Source: Paraburkholderia caribensis (GTDB lineage Bacteria; Pseudomonadota; Gammaproteobacteria; Burkholderiales; Burkholderiaceae). From it: 64,000 nucleotides of DNA. Positions 56,062 through 64,000 of this stretch are shown here, piece after piece (position 1 is the stretch's first letter; the number at the start of each line of letters is the position of its first letter). Both the position numbers and the translations under genes were made by a program. The notes beneath the pieces are model-generated. The model worked only from the letters and a program-made list of their open reading frames with translations, did not search any database and was not told the DNA's origin. The stretch is from NCBI RefSeq assembly GCF_002902945.1, contig NZ_CP026103.1:1674001-1738000 (forward strand), given 5' to 3'.

Positions 56062-58374
56062 TTACCCCTTGTTCGAAATGCCAAGGCGCACCGCTTCCGG
56101 CGTGATGGGAATATGGCGAAGGCGAGCCCCCACGGCGACAAAAATAGCGTTTGCGATGGCGGGGCCAACGATGGTTGTCGCTGGCTCGCCCAAGCCGACG
56201 GGCACCTCGGTGCTCTCCACAAAACTGATGTCCATATCCGGCACATCGCCGATGCGCAGCGGCGTGTAAGTATTCAGATTGGTGTCCTTCACCTGGCCGT
56301 TCTCGAATACGGTGCCTTCGTACAGGGCCATGCTGAGCCCCCAAAGCGCGCCGCCTTCGATCTGCGCGCGCGCGCTTCCCGGATCGACGATGGTTCCAGC
56401 GTCGATTACGATCGTCAGCTTCTCCACCGTGACCACACCCGTTTGCCTGTCGACGCGGACGCGGGCCGCGCATGCCGACCAGGTCGGCATGTCGCGTTCC
56501 TGACCGAAACTGGTGGCAAGGCCGAGGCCAGTATCGGGCGGCAACGCAGCGCCCCAGCCGGCGCGCGCGGCAGCTCGGCGAACGACCTCCGCTTGCCGGT
56601 GCGCCCCGCCGACGGAGTTCGGTGCAGAACCGGCGTTGCGCCCTTCAGCCGTAAGTAGCCTCAGACGGAAGGCAACGGGATCGGTTTTCGTGTGGTGGGC
56701 AGCCTCGTCGATAAAGCTTTCCACTGCCCAATTCGTCCAACCCGGTCCCACCGAACGGAGCCAGCCGGGACGGAATGTGCTGTTGGCAAGATCGTTCGAA
56801 ATAGCGCGGACCTTCTGTGCGCCGACCTCATACCAATGATCCGCGCCCGAAATGGCGAAAGGATCATAGGGTGCGCCACCCTTCCCCTTCGGCATGAAGA
56901 AGGCTGCCATGATCTGGGTGGGCCACCCCGCAGCGGCGGCATGCTCCATCGCCGTCACCTGGCCATCCTCCCCGAAGGCCATGCGCAATGTCTGCACCGA
57001 GGGGGAGCGGACTGAATCGAAACGTGCGTCGTCTGAGCGAGTCAGCACCATCTTCACCGGCCGGCGCAGCGCTTTCGCCGCGAGCGCGGCGGGCACGGCG
57101 TAGTCGCCGTTCAGCCGTCGGCCAAAGCCGCCGCCGACCCGATAGGTACGCAATACGATACTCGTCTGTGGCCGGTCGAGCGCCTTGGCGAGCGTCGGCA
57201 GGATCAGGCTTTGCCACTGGTTGCCAGTGTGGATTTCAAAGATGCCGTCCTTCTCGAACGCGAGCGCGTTCAACGGCTCGAGCTGGAAATGCAGCACGGT
57301 CGCGGTGGTGTATGTCTGCTCCAGTGTCGATTTAGCTGCGCGGAAGGCCGCAGCCGTATCGGCGCTACCGGTGTCGAGCAGCACGCCGCTATCCGCCCGT
57401 CCGATCTGCTGAACGGCGTGATCCAGAATATTGTTCTCCGATACGGTTGCGCCGGGGCCAGGCGTCCAGTTGACGGTGATCAGATCAGCTGCCCGGATCG
57501 CAGCAGGATAGCTCTCCGCGATAACCATCACCCAGCCTGGCACCGTGTCCGACGGATCGTCGATCACGATGGTCTTGATGTAGCCTCTCACCTTGCGCGC
57601 CCGGCTGTCGTCGAACGAGTTCACTTTCGATCCGTTGCGCGTCGGTGGGATCTTGGGCCTGCCGTAGACCATGCCGGCTACTTTCGCGTCGATGCCATAG
57701 CGCGCAGTGCCGTTCGTCTTCTCGGGGACGTCCAGCGCGGCTACCGGTTTGCCCACCAGACGGCGCTCGGAAGCTGGCTTGATCGGCAGTTTGTCCAGTT
57801 CCTCGGGTGTATAGCGGCGATCGAGATTACCGCGTTTAACGATGTCGCCATACGCGATAGAACGGCTTCCTGCCACAACCGCGCCGGCACGGGCGGCGCA
57901 GTCGGCCGTCGATACGCCCAGGAGCTTCGCGCCTTCCTCGATCAGGACGATCCGGCCGGCCGCACCCGCGTGGCTGAAGACCGGCCACGTCTGCCAGGTC
58001 GACCAGCTTCCGCCCGTCACCATTAACCCCCATTTGGGATCCGTGTCGACATGGATGATTCGGACCTTATCCCAATCGGCCTCCAGCTCGTCGGCCAGGA
58101 TACGGGCGAGCGCGGTGCCGACGTGCTGGCCCATTTCTGCGCGGATGATGTTGACGGTGACGATGCCGTCACCGTCGATGGAGAACCACACGGTCGGCTC
58201 GAACCGGAGATCGACAGCGGCAGGTGGCGGCACCCTGTCGGTCGCCGTGTGGTCCATCGCAGTGGCGGCGACGCCTGAAAACCCGAACGCGGCTCCCGCG
58301 CCTAGCGTGGCGATCAGGAAGTCGCGGCGGGTGAACGGTCGGGCACCCTCGCACATGAAGCGCGGCCTAGTCAT
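56062..58374 (-). CDS. Molybdopterin aldehyde/isoquinoline oxidoreductase large subunit, Tat-exported
   Basis: 770 aa. A twin-arginine signal, TRRDFLIATLGAGAAFG, near the N-terminus shows export of the folded, cofactor-loaded enzyme. The xanthine-dehydrogenase-family core has YRVGGGFGRRLNGDYAVPAA and the catalytic Glu in VGLGEPATTIVGPAIANAIF. IorB/AldH-type arrangement. Start MTRPRFMCEG overlaps the 2Fe-2S gene stop (ATGACTAG). With the small subunit and triheme cytochrome it should oxidise aldehydes in the periplasm and pass electrons to the respiratory chain. Confidence 0.88.
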   Translation of the reverse strand: MTRPRFMCEGARPFTRRDFLIATLGAGAAFGFSGVAATAMDHTATDRVPPPAAVDLRFEPTVWFSIDGDGIVTVNIIRAEMGQHVGTALARILADELEADWDKVRIIHVDTDPKWGLMVTGGSWSTWQTWPVFSHAGAAGRIVLIEEGAKLLGVSTADCAARAGAVVAGSRSIAYGDIVKRGNLDRRYTPEELDKLPIKPASERRLVGKPVAALDVPEKTNGTARYGIDAKVAGMVYGRPKIPPTRNGSKVNSFDDSRARKVRGYIKTIVIDDPSDTVPGWVMVIAESYPAAIRAADLITVNWTPGPGATVSENNILDHAVQQIGRADSGVLLDTGSADTAAAFRAAKSTLEQTYTTATVLHFQLEPLNALAFEKDGIFEIHTGNQWQSLILPTLAKALDRPQTSIVLRTYRVGGGFGRRLNGDYAVPAALAAKALRRPVKMVLTRSDDARFDSVRSPSVQTLRMAFGEDGQVTAMEHAAAAGWPTQIMAAFFMPKGKGGAPYDPFAISGADHWYEVGAQKVRAISNDLANSTFRPGWLRSVGPGWTNWAVESFIDEAAHHTKTDPVAFRLRLLTAEGRNAGSAPNSVGGAHRQAEVVRRAAARAGWGAALPPDTGLGLATSFGQERDMPTWSACAARVRVDRQTGVVTVEKLTIVIDAGTIVDPGSARAQIEGGALWGLSMALYEGTVFENGQVKDTNLNTYTPLRIGDVPDMDISFVESTEVPVGLGEPATTIVGPAIANAIFVAVGARLRHIPITPEAVRLGISNKG

Positions 58375-58840
58375 GTGTTGCGTCACTCCGTAGGGCTGCT
58401 GCAGCTTGCTTGATCGCCGCGCGAATGCGCACATACGTCATGCAACGGCAGAGATTGCCGGACATGACCGCGTCGATATCCTGGTCGGTGGGGGACGGAA
58501 AATCCTTGAGCAAAGCTACGGCCTGCATGATCTGCCCGGATTGGCAATAGCCGCATTGCGGCACCTGCAGCGCTTGCCAGGCCTTTTGCACCGGATGCTC
58601 GCCCGCGGGATCGAGTCCCTCGATCGTCGTCACCTGCGCGCCGTCGATCGCGCTAACCGGCGTGATGCAGGAGCGCGTCGCCCTCCCGCCAACATGTACG
58701 GTGCATGCGCCGCACATGCCGATGCCGCAGCCGAATTTCGTCCCGGTCAACCCGATATCGTCACGGATCACCCACAAGAGCGGTGTGTCCTCCTCGACAT
58801 CCATGGAGACGGCCTGGCCATTGATGTTGAATCGTGTCAT
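58367..58840 (-). CDS. 2Fe-2S subunit of the periplasmic molybdenum oxidoreductase
   Basis: 157 aa, IorA type. Plant-type cluster at Cys38, 43, 46 and 58 (FGCGIGMCGACTVHVGG); second cluster at Cys96, 99, 131 and 133 (QCGYCQSGQ and NLCRCMTY). It carries no Tat signal of its own and probably rides out with the large subunit. It lies between the cytochrome gene and the large subunit, overlapping the latter. Confidence 0.9.
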   Translation of the reverse strand: MTRFNINGQAVSMDVEEDTPLLWVIRDDIGLTGTKFGCGIGMCGACTVHVGGRATRSCITPVSAIDGAQVTTIEGLDPAGEHPVQKAWQALQVPQCGYCQSGQIMQAVALLKDFPSPTDQDIDAVMSGNLCRCMTYVRIRAAIKQAAAALRSDATHD

Positions 58841-58870
58841 GGTTGCAATGCTCCGGACTTCATCGCGGCC

Positions 58871-60172
58871 TCACTCTTGCCCACGGCCTTGCGCACGTAT
58901 GGCGGCAACTTTTTTCTCGAGATCGGGCCAAGGTGCGAGGTTGGTGTGCGTCGCGCGAAGATAGGCAGCGATCCGCGCGACGTCTGCATCACTGAATCCA
59001 TGAATAAATCCCGGCATCACGACGCCAGGCGCGCCTTCCTGCGCGCCGACTCCGTAGAAGATGACCTGGATCAGATTGGTTGGATCTGACAAGCTCACCG
59101 CGCTGACGATCGCGAGATCCGGGCGAAGTGGATGTGGGCCGTTGCCGCCGTTGTAATGACAGGATGCGCAGGCGGCCGTGTAGAGCCTCACAGCGGGATC
59201 GTATTGCTGTCCACGGCCGCCCCGGTCAACAACAAGCGCTCGCTGGATCGCGGGCTGGACTTCTGAGCCGCGCCCAGCGGCATCATTGATATCGGCAAAA
59301 TAGACAGCGAGCGCCTCGATGTCGGAATCAGGCAGTTTGGCGAGACCCTTGTGAACGACGGGTGACATCGGACCCATCACTGTGCCGTGAAAGCGGCTGA
59401 TGCCGGTGCGCAAATAGGCAAAGAGCTCCTTCTGCGTCCACGGTACGGGTGAAGGGTTGGCCTTTGTCAGTGGCGGAGCCAGCCAGTTGTCAACCGCGGC
59501 ACCCGAATAGGCATGTCCGCGCTCTTCGGCGCCCAGGCCGTTGCGCGGCGTGTGACAGGCGCTGCAATGACTGATGCCTTCGGCGAGGTAGGCGCCCCGA
59601 TTCCATTGCGGCCCACGCGCCGGCTGCGTCTCGAACCGGCCTGGTCGGAAAAACAGCAATTTCCACCCAGCCTGCAAGGCGCGGATGCCTAGCGGGAATG
59701 GCAACGTATTTTCCTGCGCCGATGCGTTGACCGGCTCCCGAGTCATGAAATAGGCGTAGAGCGCCGAAATGTCGGCATCCGACATCCTGGTGAAATGGTC
59801 ATACGGAAATGCGGGAAACAGATGCGATCCGTCGCGCGCCACCCCTTCTTGCATGGCCCGGCGAAAGGCCTCCTCGGACCATGTACCGATTCCCGTCTCC
59901 GGATCGGGGGTGATGTTCGTCGAATAGACGGTGCCAAATCCTGTCCGCATCGCATAGCCGCCAGCGAAGGGGCGGCCGCCCTTCGCCGTGTGACACTCCG
60001 CGCAAAAACCAGCTGCGGCCAGCACTTCGCCGCGCATGACAAGTTCACGTGCAAAGGCGGATGGGACGGGCGGCGAAATCGGCGCAATCGTTGGTCGCCA
60101 GGCAAAATAAAAAGCGCCGATGACTCCGATGAGCAGAACAGCCGCCACACCGATAAGAATCCGCTTGAGCAT
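58871..60172 (-). CDS. Membrane-anchored triheme cytochrome c
   Basis: 433 aa. An N-terminal hydrophobic anchor (RILIGVAAVLLIGVIGAFYF) is followed by three c-type haem sites, CAECH, CSACH and CASCH, in three cytochrome-c domains. This is the electron acceptor usually encoded with IorAB- or alcohol-dehydrogenase-type periplasmic enzymes. Start taken at MLKRILIG (60172), four bases after the leader-peptide stop; a GTG at 60187 is an alternative. It is the first enzyme gene of the molybdenum operon. Confidence 0.88.
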   Translation of the reverse strand: MLKRILIGVAAVLLIGVIGAFYFAWRPTIAPISPPVPSAFARELVMRGEVLAAAGFCAECHTAKGGRPFAGGYAMRTGFGTVYSTNITPDPETGIGTWSEEAFRRAMQEGVARDGSHLFPAFPYDHFTRMSDADISALYAYFMTREPVNASAQENTLPFPLGIRALQAGWKLLFFRPGRFETQPARGPQWNRGAYLAEGISHCSACHTPRNGLGAEERGHAYSGAAVDNWLAPPLTKANPSPVPWTQKELFAYLRTGISRFHGTVMGPMSPVVHKGLAKLPDSDIEALAVYFADINDAAGRGSEVQPAIQRALVVDRGGRGQQYDPAVRLYTAACASCHYNGGNGPHPLRPDLAIVSAVSLSDPTNLIQVIFYGVGAQEGAPGVVMPGFIHGFSDADVARIAAYLRATHTNLAPWPDLEKKVAAIRAQGRGQE

Positions 60173-60176
60173 GGGG

Positions 60177-60230
60177 CTAGTCCACACGATGCACCTTCTT
60201 TCCTCTAACGCAGGCTTGCTGGATTCTCAT
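60177..60230 (-). CDS. 17-residue leader peptide before the cytochrome operon
   Basis: GAGGAGCAGCG precedes an ATG encoding MRIQQACVRGKKVHRVD and a TAG that ends four bases before the cytochrome ATG. Such spacing would couple translation of the cytochrome to the leader. The ribosome site and start lie in repeat R1, which also occurs at 33 kb. Whether the peptide itself has a role is unknown. Confidence 0.4.
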   Translation of the reverse strand: MRIQQACVRGKKVHRVD

Positions 60231-60340
60231 CGCTGCTCCTCGTCGGTTTGTGAATGGACTCACGCGCACGCGGGCCACGCCCAGCACCCCGTAGGCATCC
60301 GTCTACGATCGGGCGCGCCGGGCCGATTTTCCCGCCACCG
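60224..60340 (-). repeat. Repeat R1, copy at 60 kb (leader with ribosome site)
   Basis: Direct repeat of 33230-33350, with shared blocks GCGCACGCGGGCCACGCCCA and, on the minus strand, GAGGAGCAGCGATGAGAA. Identity ends at the start codon region, so the unit acts as a conserved 5' leader for the cytochrome operon here. Confidence 0.75.
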
Positions 60341-60350
60341 GTCGATGCTG

Positions 60351-60818
60351 CTACGTGAGGGTCCCGGTCTCGCAATCCTGGCTGCAGCAACGGTCGAATC
60401 CATCGAAAACGGCTGATGCGAGGATCATTCGGTTCCAGTTACCGGGCACGCAGGTCGCGGTACGTCGAGGGCGGAATACCCGGTCGCCAAAGGCGATCGG
60501 ACGGCCGGAAAGCGCGCAAGCGCCCTCGACACGTGCCAGTCCCAGCCGCCAGATCTGGTCAACGTAATGCCCTGTCTGTGAATCGCTCCAGCACACGCTC
60601 AAGGTGTGACCGCTCAACACCTCCTGAACGACAATCTGCGACGGTCGCGGCAGCCATTCGACCCAGTCGACACTGCGTTCACGCCGCGAATTACGGCGGC
60701 GGAACTTCTGTTTGAACGATGTTTCGACGGCAGGCGTCGCAGGCCGCGCGTCGGGACACAAAAGGCGCAACAGCGCCAGCTCGAACAGACGAACGTCAGA
60801 TGGATGACTCATAGTCAT
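60351..60818 (-). CDS. DUF3331 domain-containing protein
   Basis: 155 aa. The C-terminal part (VCWSDSQTGHYVDQIWRLGL and CALSGRPIAFGDRVFRPRRT, then MILASAV) matches the DUF3331 family, which is common in Burkholderia and its relatives and has no known function. Cys residues in CALSGRPI and near the C-terminus may bind metal. Start MTMSHPSDV at 60818 or MSHPSDV at 60812. It stands between the R1 and R2 repeats. Confidence 0.7.
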   Translation of the reverse strand: MTMSHPSDVRLFELALLRLLCPDARPATPAVETSFKQKFRRRNSRRERSVDWVEWLPRPSQIVVQEVLSGHTLSVCWSDSQTGHYVDQIWRLGLARVEGACALSGRPIAFGDRVFRPRRTATCVPGNWNRMILASAVFDGFDRCCSQDCETGTLT

Positions 60819-60989
60819 ATCGATCTCGTTTCATGCGGGAAGGACTCAAACGCAACCCATCGATTTGCTCGATTTCTCTGGAAAATATGTGGAGACCCTT
60901 CCGCGGAATTACGGTTGAATTCATGCTCCGCGCCGCGCGCGAGCCGGCCTACCGCGCAGCAAGGCCGGTGACGCGATGACGATAACAAC

Positions 60990-61098
60990 AAGACTAGGCT
61001 CTTGCCAGTCGCACTTCTTTCTCATTCCTGCGAAGACGTGTCGGATCTCTGCGCTCCTGCTGCGCGGCTTTCAGTTGCGAAAGTACAGCAGCATTACG
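60990..61098. repeat. Repeat R2, copy at 60 kb
   Basis: Nearly the reverse complement of 33368-33475, including AAGACTAGGCTCTTGCC and TCTCTGCGCTCC. It lies about 170 bases upstream of the DUF3331 start and points toward that gene. Confidence 0.8.
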
Positions 61099-61138
61099 CT
61101 GTGTCAGGTTGGTCGACAGGCGGCGGTGGAGTGAAACA

Positions 61139-61408
61139 ATGAACAAGACGAAATTGCTTTACCGCGGTCACCGGCTCCCTGCCATCGAAGCGGCGCGACA
61201 AGACCGCGGCCAGGCGCTTCTTTCGACATGTGCTGCGATCAAACCCGGTGCCGCGGAAGGTGTGCATTTCGTCGTCTTCGCCATGCTTATGCTTGTCCAT
61301 GCAATCCGTCTAATGCCTGCCCAAGAAAGAACACCCAGTGAATGGCCTCGGGGAAAAGAAAGGCCTTACGCTGCGCCTGGGCAACATATCTCGCCGCATC
61401 GAAAATGA
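61139..61408 (+). pseudogene. Possible IS6 transposase 5' fragment in a short frame
   Basis: GTGGAG precedes an ATG reading MNKTKLLYRGHRLPA, very like the N-terminus of IS6-type transposases (KLLYRGHRFP). After about 15 residues the resemblance is lost and the frame continues without family character for 89 codons in all. It may be the 5' scrap of an IS6 element followed by unrelated DNA. Confidence 0.4.
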
Positions 61409-61828
61409 AACTCTCGACGGAAATTCAAAACCACTGGCAAGCGCTAAAGTCACCTTGAACATGGATAACGCAATAAACGGCCACGCTGCTCGGTGATACT
61501 GCTCCATATCGTGGAAATTCCGTTCGTTACCCGGCGGGAACGACGACGGATCGAATCATGCCTCACACATCCACACGAAGCACCCACCTTATAAATAACA
61601 ACGACTTATCCAAATAAGGCGAGACGGGCGCCGTGGCATATACCGTAGTCCACAATACGGAATTCTTTGTTTTTGACACGCTTGAAAACAAATGTGGTGA
61701 CTCTATAGTTGACTTCACGTACGAACATGACTGACCAAGGCGGACACTCCGCTACCTACCTCCGCCCAACTCCGAAGTAGCGGTTAGAAAATCGACCTAC
61801 CAAGACGCAATCTAATGAGGATTCCCTA
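61409..61828. other. AT-rich intergenic region before the SDR operon
   Basis: About 420 bases without a gene. It should hold the promoter for the short-chain dehydrogenase operon. A CCGTA-N8-TACGG inverted repeat occurs at about 61644-61661. AGGATT precedes the 61829 start. Confidence 0.4.
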
Positions 61829-62605
61829 ATGAGTATGACCAGTAGTCGGACCCAAAAGGTGGTTGTGGTCACCGGTGCCGGAATCGGGATCGGACGAGCC
61901 ACTGCAAAGGCATTCGGCGCGTTGGACTATAGAGTGATCGTCACTGACGTTCTACAGGCAGAAGGAGAGACGGTCGCGGCGCAGATTCGGGAAGCCGGAG
62001 GACAAGCCGAGTTCTATCCGCTCGATGTTCGCGACACCAATGCCTGTAACGGACTCGTCGCGACCGTTGAGAAGAAGTATGGTGCAATCGATTCGGTGAT
62101 CGCAAACGCAGGTATCGCCCATAGAGTTCCTCTCGATGAATTGACGGACGAGAAGTGGGATCTCACGATGGATATCGACCTGAAAGGCGTCTTTCGCATC
62201 ATTCGCGCAGCGTTGCCGGGAATGAAGCAGAGGAAATCGGGAAGCATCGTGGCTGTATCTTCCATCATGGGCGTCGCCTACGGATGGGATGAACATGCAC
62301 ACTACTCGGCGGCAAAAGCTGGCGTAGTGGGTCTGGTACGCGGCCTCGCCGTCGAGCTGGGACGCCACGGGATCCGCGTCAATGGCCTCGCCCCTGGGTT
62401 CATCCGTACTGCGCAGGCACTGTCTGAGCAGCATTCGAAAGGAGAGGCAGGCCTTCAGGCTGTGTCGGCGTCAATCCCGCTCGGCCGTGTCGGTGAGCCG
62501 GAAGACATGGCGGATGTCATTACGTTCATGGTGTCGGATAAAGCCCGGTATCTCACGGGACAGACGATTATGGTCGATGGCGGCTTGGCCATCCAGAGCC
62601 ATTAG
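61829..62605 (+). CDS. Short-chain dehydrogenase/reductase
   Basis: 258 aa classical SDR. Cofactor motif VVVTGAGIGIGRATAKAFGA, ANAGIAH, catalytic Ser in AVSSIMGVAYGW and YSAAK with Tyr and Lys, then APGFIRT. It probably oxidises a secondary alcohol or reduces a ketone with NAD(P). First gene of a plus-strand operon with a second SDR and an MFS transporter, suggesting catabolism of an imported sugar acid or alcohol. Confidence 0.88.
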   Translation: MSMTSSRTQKVVVVTGAGIGIGRATAKAFGALDYRVIVTDVLQAEGETVAAQIREAGGQAEFYPLDVRDTNACNGLVATVEKKYGAIDSVIANAGIAHRVPLDELTDEKWDLTMDIDLKGVFRIIRAALPGMKQRKSGSIVAVSSIMGVAYGWDEHAHYSAAKAGVVGLVRGLAVELGRHGIRVNGLAPGFIRTAQALSEQHSKGEAGLQAVSASIPLGRVGEPEDMADVITFMVSDKARYLTGQTIMVDGGLAIQSH

Positions 62606-62642
62606 CCAATTCAACCGCTCATCATCACGTTTGGAGGAAATC

Positions 62643-63389
62643 ATGGGGAGCCTGACCGGTAAGACTGCTTTGGTCACAGGCGCGGCGCGCGGAATTGGGC
62701 AAGCCATCGCCCTAGCCTTCGCGAAGGAAGGCGCACACGTCGCGGTACTTGATCGCCGGAAAGAAGACGCAGAGCAGACGGCAGCCCGTATCCGCGACCT
62801 CGGGGTAAGAGGCGTTGCTATCTCTGCTGATGTTGGCGAAGAATCGCAGGTGAACGCTGCGGTCGATACCGCTATCGCAGCGCTCGGCCGTATCGACATA
62901 CTGGTCAACAACGCCGGAATCGAGTCCGCATCGCTCGTCGCCGATATGCCAACGGAAATGTGGGACAGGATGATGTTGATTAATCTGCGCAGTGTCTTCC
63001 TGTGTACGCGAGCTGTCCTCCCTGGCATGCGCGCGCGCAAGCACGGACGAATTATCAATATCAGCTCTCAGCTCGCACATAAAGGGGCGAAGGAACTTGC
63101 CCACTATGCTGCAGCGAAGGCCGGCGTAATCGGCTTTACACGCTCGCTCGCGTATGAGGTGGCGGACCAGGGAATCACTGCTAACGCGATCTGTCCAGGA
63201 CCGGTCGACACGGAACTGTTCCGTAGCCTCCCCGAAACGTTTCGACGCGCCAAGCTCGCGGAATTGCCGATCGGACGAGCGGCTTCCGTCGACGAAATCG
63301 CGCCCGCTGCCGTATTGCTTGCGTCCGACGCCGGATCCTACTTCCTCGGCGCCACGATCAATCCTAACGGCGGCGACTATATGATCTGA
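62643..63389 (+). CDS. Short-chain dehydrogenase/reductase, FabG-like
   Basis: 248 aa. TGAARGIGQAIALAFAKEGA, NNAGIES, NISSQLAHKG, YAAAK and CPGPVDTEL give a full SDR set. The start follows GGAGG. It differs from its upstream neighbour, so the two probably act on successive or related substrates in the same pathway. It lies 37 bases after the first SDR and 144 bases before the MFS gene. Confidence 0.88.
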   Translation: MGSLTGKTALVTGAARGIGQAIALAFAKEGAHVAVLDRRKEDAEQTAARIRDLGVRGVAISADVGEESQVNAAVDTAIAALGRIDILVNNAGIESASLVADMPTEMWDRMMLINLRSVFLCTRAVLPGMRARKHGRIINISSQLAHKGAKELAHYAAAKAGVIGFTRSLAYEVADQGITANAICPGPVDTELFRSLPETFRRAKLAELPIGRAASVDEIAPAAVLLASDAGSYFLGATINPNGGDYMI

Positions 63390-63533
63390 CGGCTGGCCGT
63401 AGCTGAGACGTTATCCACGCTCAAGCTGCGGCTCACAGACCGACCAGGCAAGTGACTGAACTAGTTATTTCGCCATCCTAATTACATCTGTAGAAACACT
63501 TACTTTTGCCGTAAGGCGAAGGAGTATTTTTAA

Positions 63534-64000
63534 ATGGCCAAGTTAAAAAGGACCTTTGACTTTCGGGTCGATCCGATACTGCCGAGTGACGTTAAGCGAG
63601 CCACCATTGTCGCGTTCTTCGCGTGGGTGTTCGCCGTCTATGACTTCATCCTGTTTGGCACGCTCCTTCCCGAGATTGGCGCTCATTACAAGTGGGACGC
63701 CGCGGAGCAAGCCGAAATAGCAACGTTGGTTGCCGCTGGAACCGCTCTAATCGCGTTTGTAATTGGGCCGATTCTCGACAAGGCAGGACGCAAGAACAGC
63801 CTCCTGTTCACCGTCGCAGGCGCGGCGGTCTGCTCCGGGCTCACTGTGGTCGGCGGATCTCTCGGGCGCTGGCCCCTGATTTTGATCCGCTCGCTTTCTG
63901 GTCTCGGGTATGCAGAAGAGACGGTCAATGCCACGTATTTGAACGAACTTTACACTGCGGCCAACGACGCGCGACTGAACAAGCGCAAAGGCTTCATTTA
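63534..64000 (+). CDS. MFS transporter, N-terminal part cut by the window end
   Basis: 155 codons are visible and the frame is open at the window edge. It starts MAKLKRTFDFRVDPI after GAAGGAG. Several hydrophobic segments follow, and the MFS loop motif GPILDKAGRKNSLLF is clear. The longer cytoplasmic N-terminus and the SDR neighbours suggest a metabolite:H+ symporter feeding the two dehydrogenases. Substrate unknown. Confidence 0.82.
   Translation, partial: MAKLKRTFDFRVDPILPSDVKRATIVAFFAWVFAVYDFILFGTLLPEIGAHYKWDAAEQAEIATLVAAGTALIAFVIGPILDKAGRKNSLLFTVAGAAVCSGLTVVGGSLGRWPLILIRSLSGLGYAEETVNATYLNELYTAANDARLNKRKGFI

Overview
The window is GC-rich, tightly packed beta-proteobacterial DNA. The gene content points to Paraburkholderia, Caballeronia or a close relative of Burkholderia: many LysR regulators, a Burkholderia-type DUF3331 protein, CdiA/FHA and IS6 remnants, and a complete hmf furan-degradation locus. 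It reads as catabolic and accessory DNA, made of several substrate-specific operons separated by scars of old insertions and deletions. No rRNA, tRNA, CRISPR array or intact insertion sequence was recognised.

Layout. (1) 44-6957: a LysR regulator divergent from an operon of an FAD amine/amino-acid oxidoreductase, etfB, etfA, a HutD/Ves cupin and ETF-ubiquinone oxidoreductase, followed by a tautomerase. (2) 6970-8906: a DJ-1/AraC (GlxA-type) regulator divergent from a short-chain dehydrogenase. (3) 8907-12380: an eroded stretch with a CdiA/filamentous haemagglutinin remnant, a lipoprotein, two frameshifted small genes, an exported protein and the 3' end of an IS6 transposase. (4) 12412-25618: a large catabolic and transport block with an M20 deacylase, a flavin monooxygenase, a spermidine/putrescine-type ABC importer split over two operons, quinone oxidoreductase, GST, a type II dehydroquinase-like protein without its catalytic Arg, a D-2-hydroxyacid dehydrogenase, a decayed FMN hydroxyacid oxidase, RidA, DUF1028 and LysR. 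Its substrate is unknown, and it is the best candidate here for an undescribed pathway. (5) 26102-31061: a headless LysR gene and an operon of two paralogous LssY_C-type lipoproteins plus an alpha/beta-hydrolase lipoprotein. (6) 31731-40978: LtrA, glutathione-independent formaldehyde dehydrogenase, two alcohol-dehydrogenase-type genes (one decayed), a monooxygenase-fold protein, a UvrA2-like ATPase and a fatty-acid-hydroxylase-family membrane protein.

(7) 41041-55811 is the clearest pathway: hmfF-hmfG-hmfA-hmfB-hmfC-hmfD-hmfE-hmfH-hmfT on the minus strand, divergent from hmfR and an aldehyde dehydrogenase. By homology HmfH oxidises HMF/furfural to furan acids. HmfF, with the prenyl-FMN made by HmfG, decarboxylates 2,5-furandicarboxylate to 2-furoate. 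HmfD makes 2-furoyl-CoA, the molybdenum enzyme HmfABC hydroxylates it, and HmfE leads to 2-oxoglutarate. HmfA carries a fused CoxG-like C-terminal domain. (8) 56062-60172 encodes a second, Tat-exported molybdenum hydroxylase with its 2Fe-2S subunit and a triheme cytochrome c. It probably oxidises aldehydes in the periplasm and may feed furan acids into the hmf pathway. (9) 60177-61408 holds a leader peptide, a DUF3331 gene, an IS6-like 5' remnant and two repeats shared with 33.2-33.5 kb. (10) 61829-64000: two short-chain dehydrogenases and the start of an MFS transporter cut by the window end.

All functions are from sequence reading and family knowledge. No database search was run.
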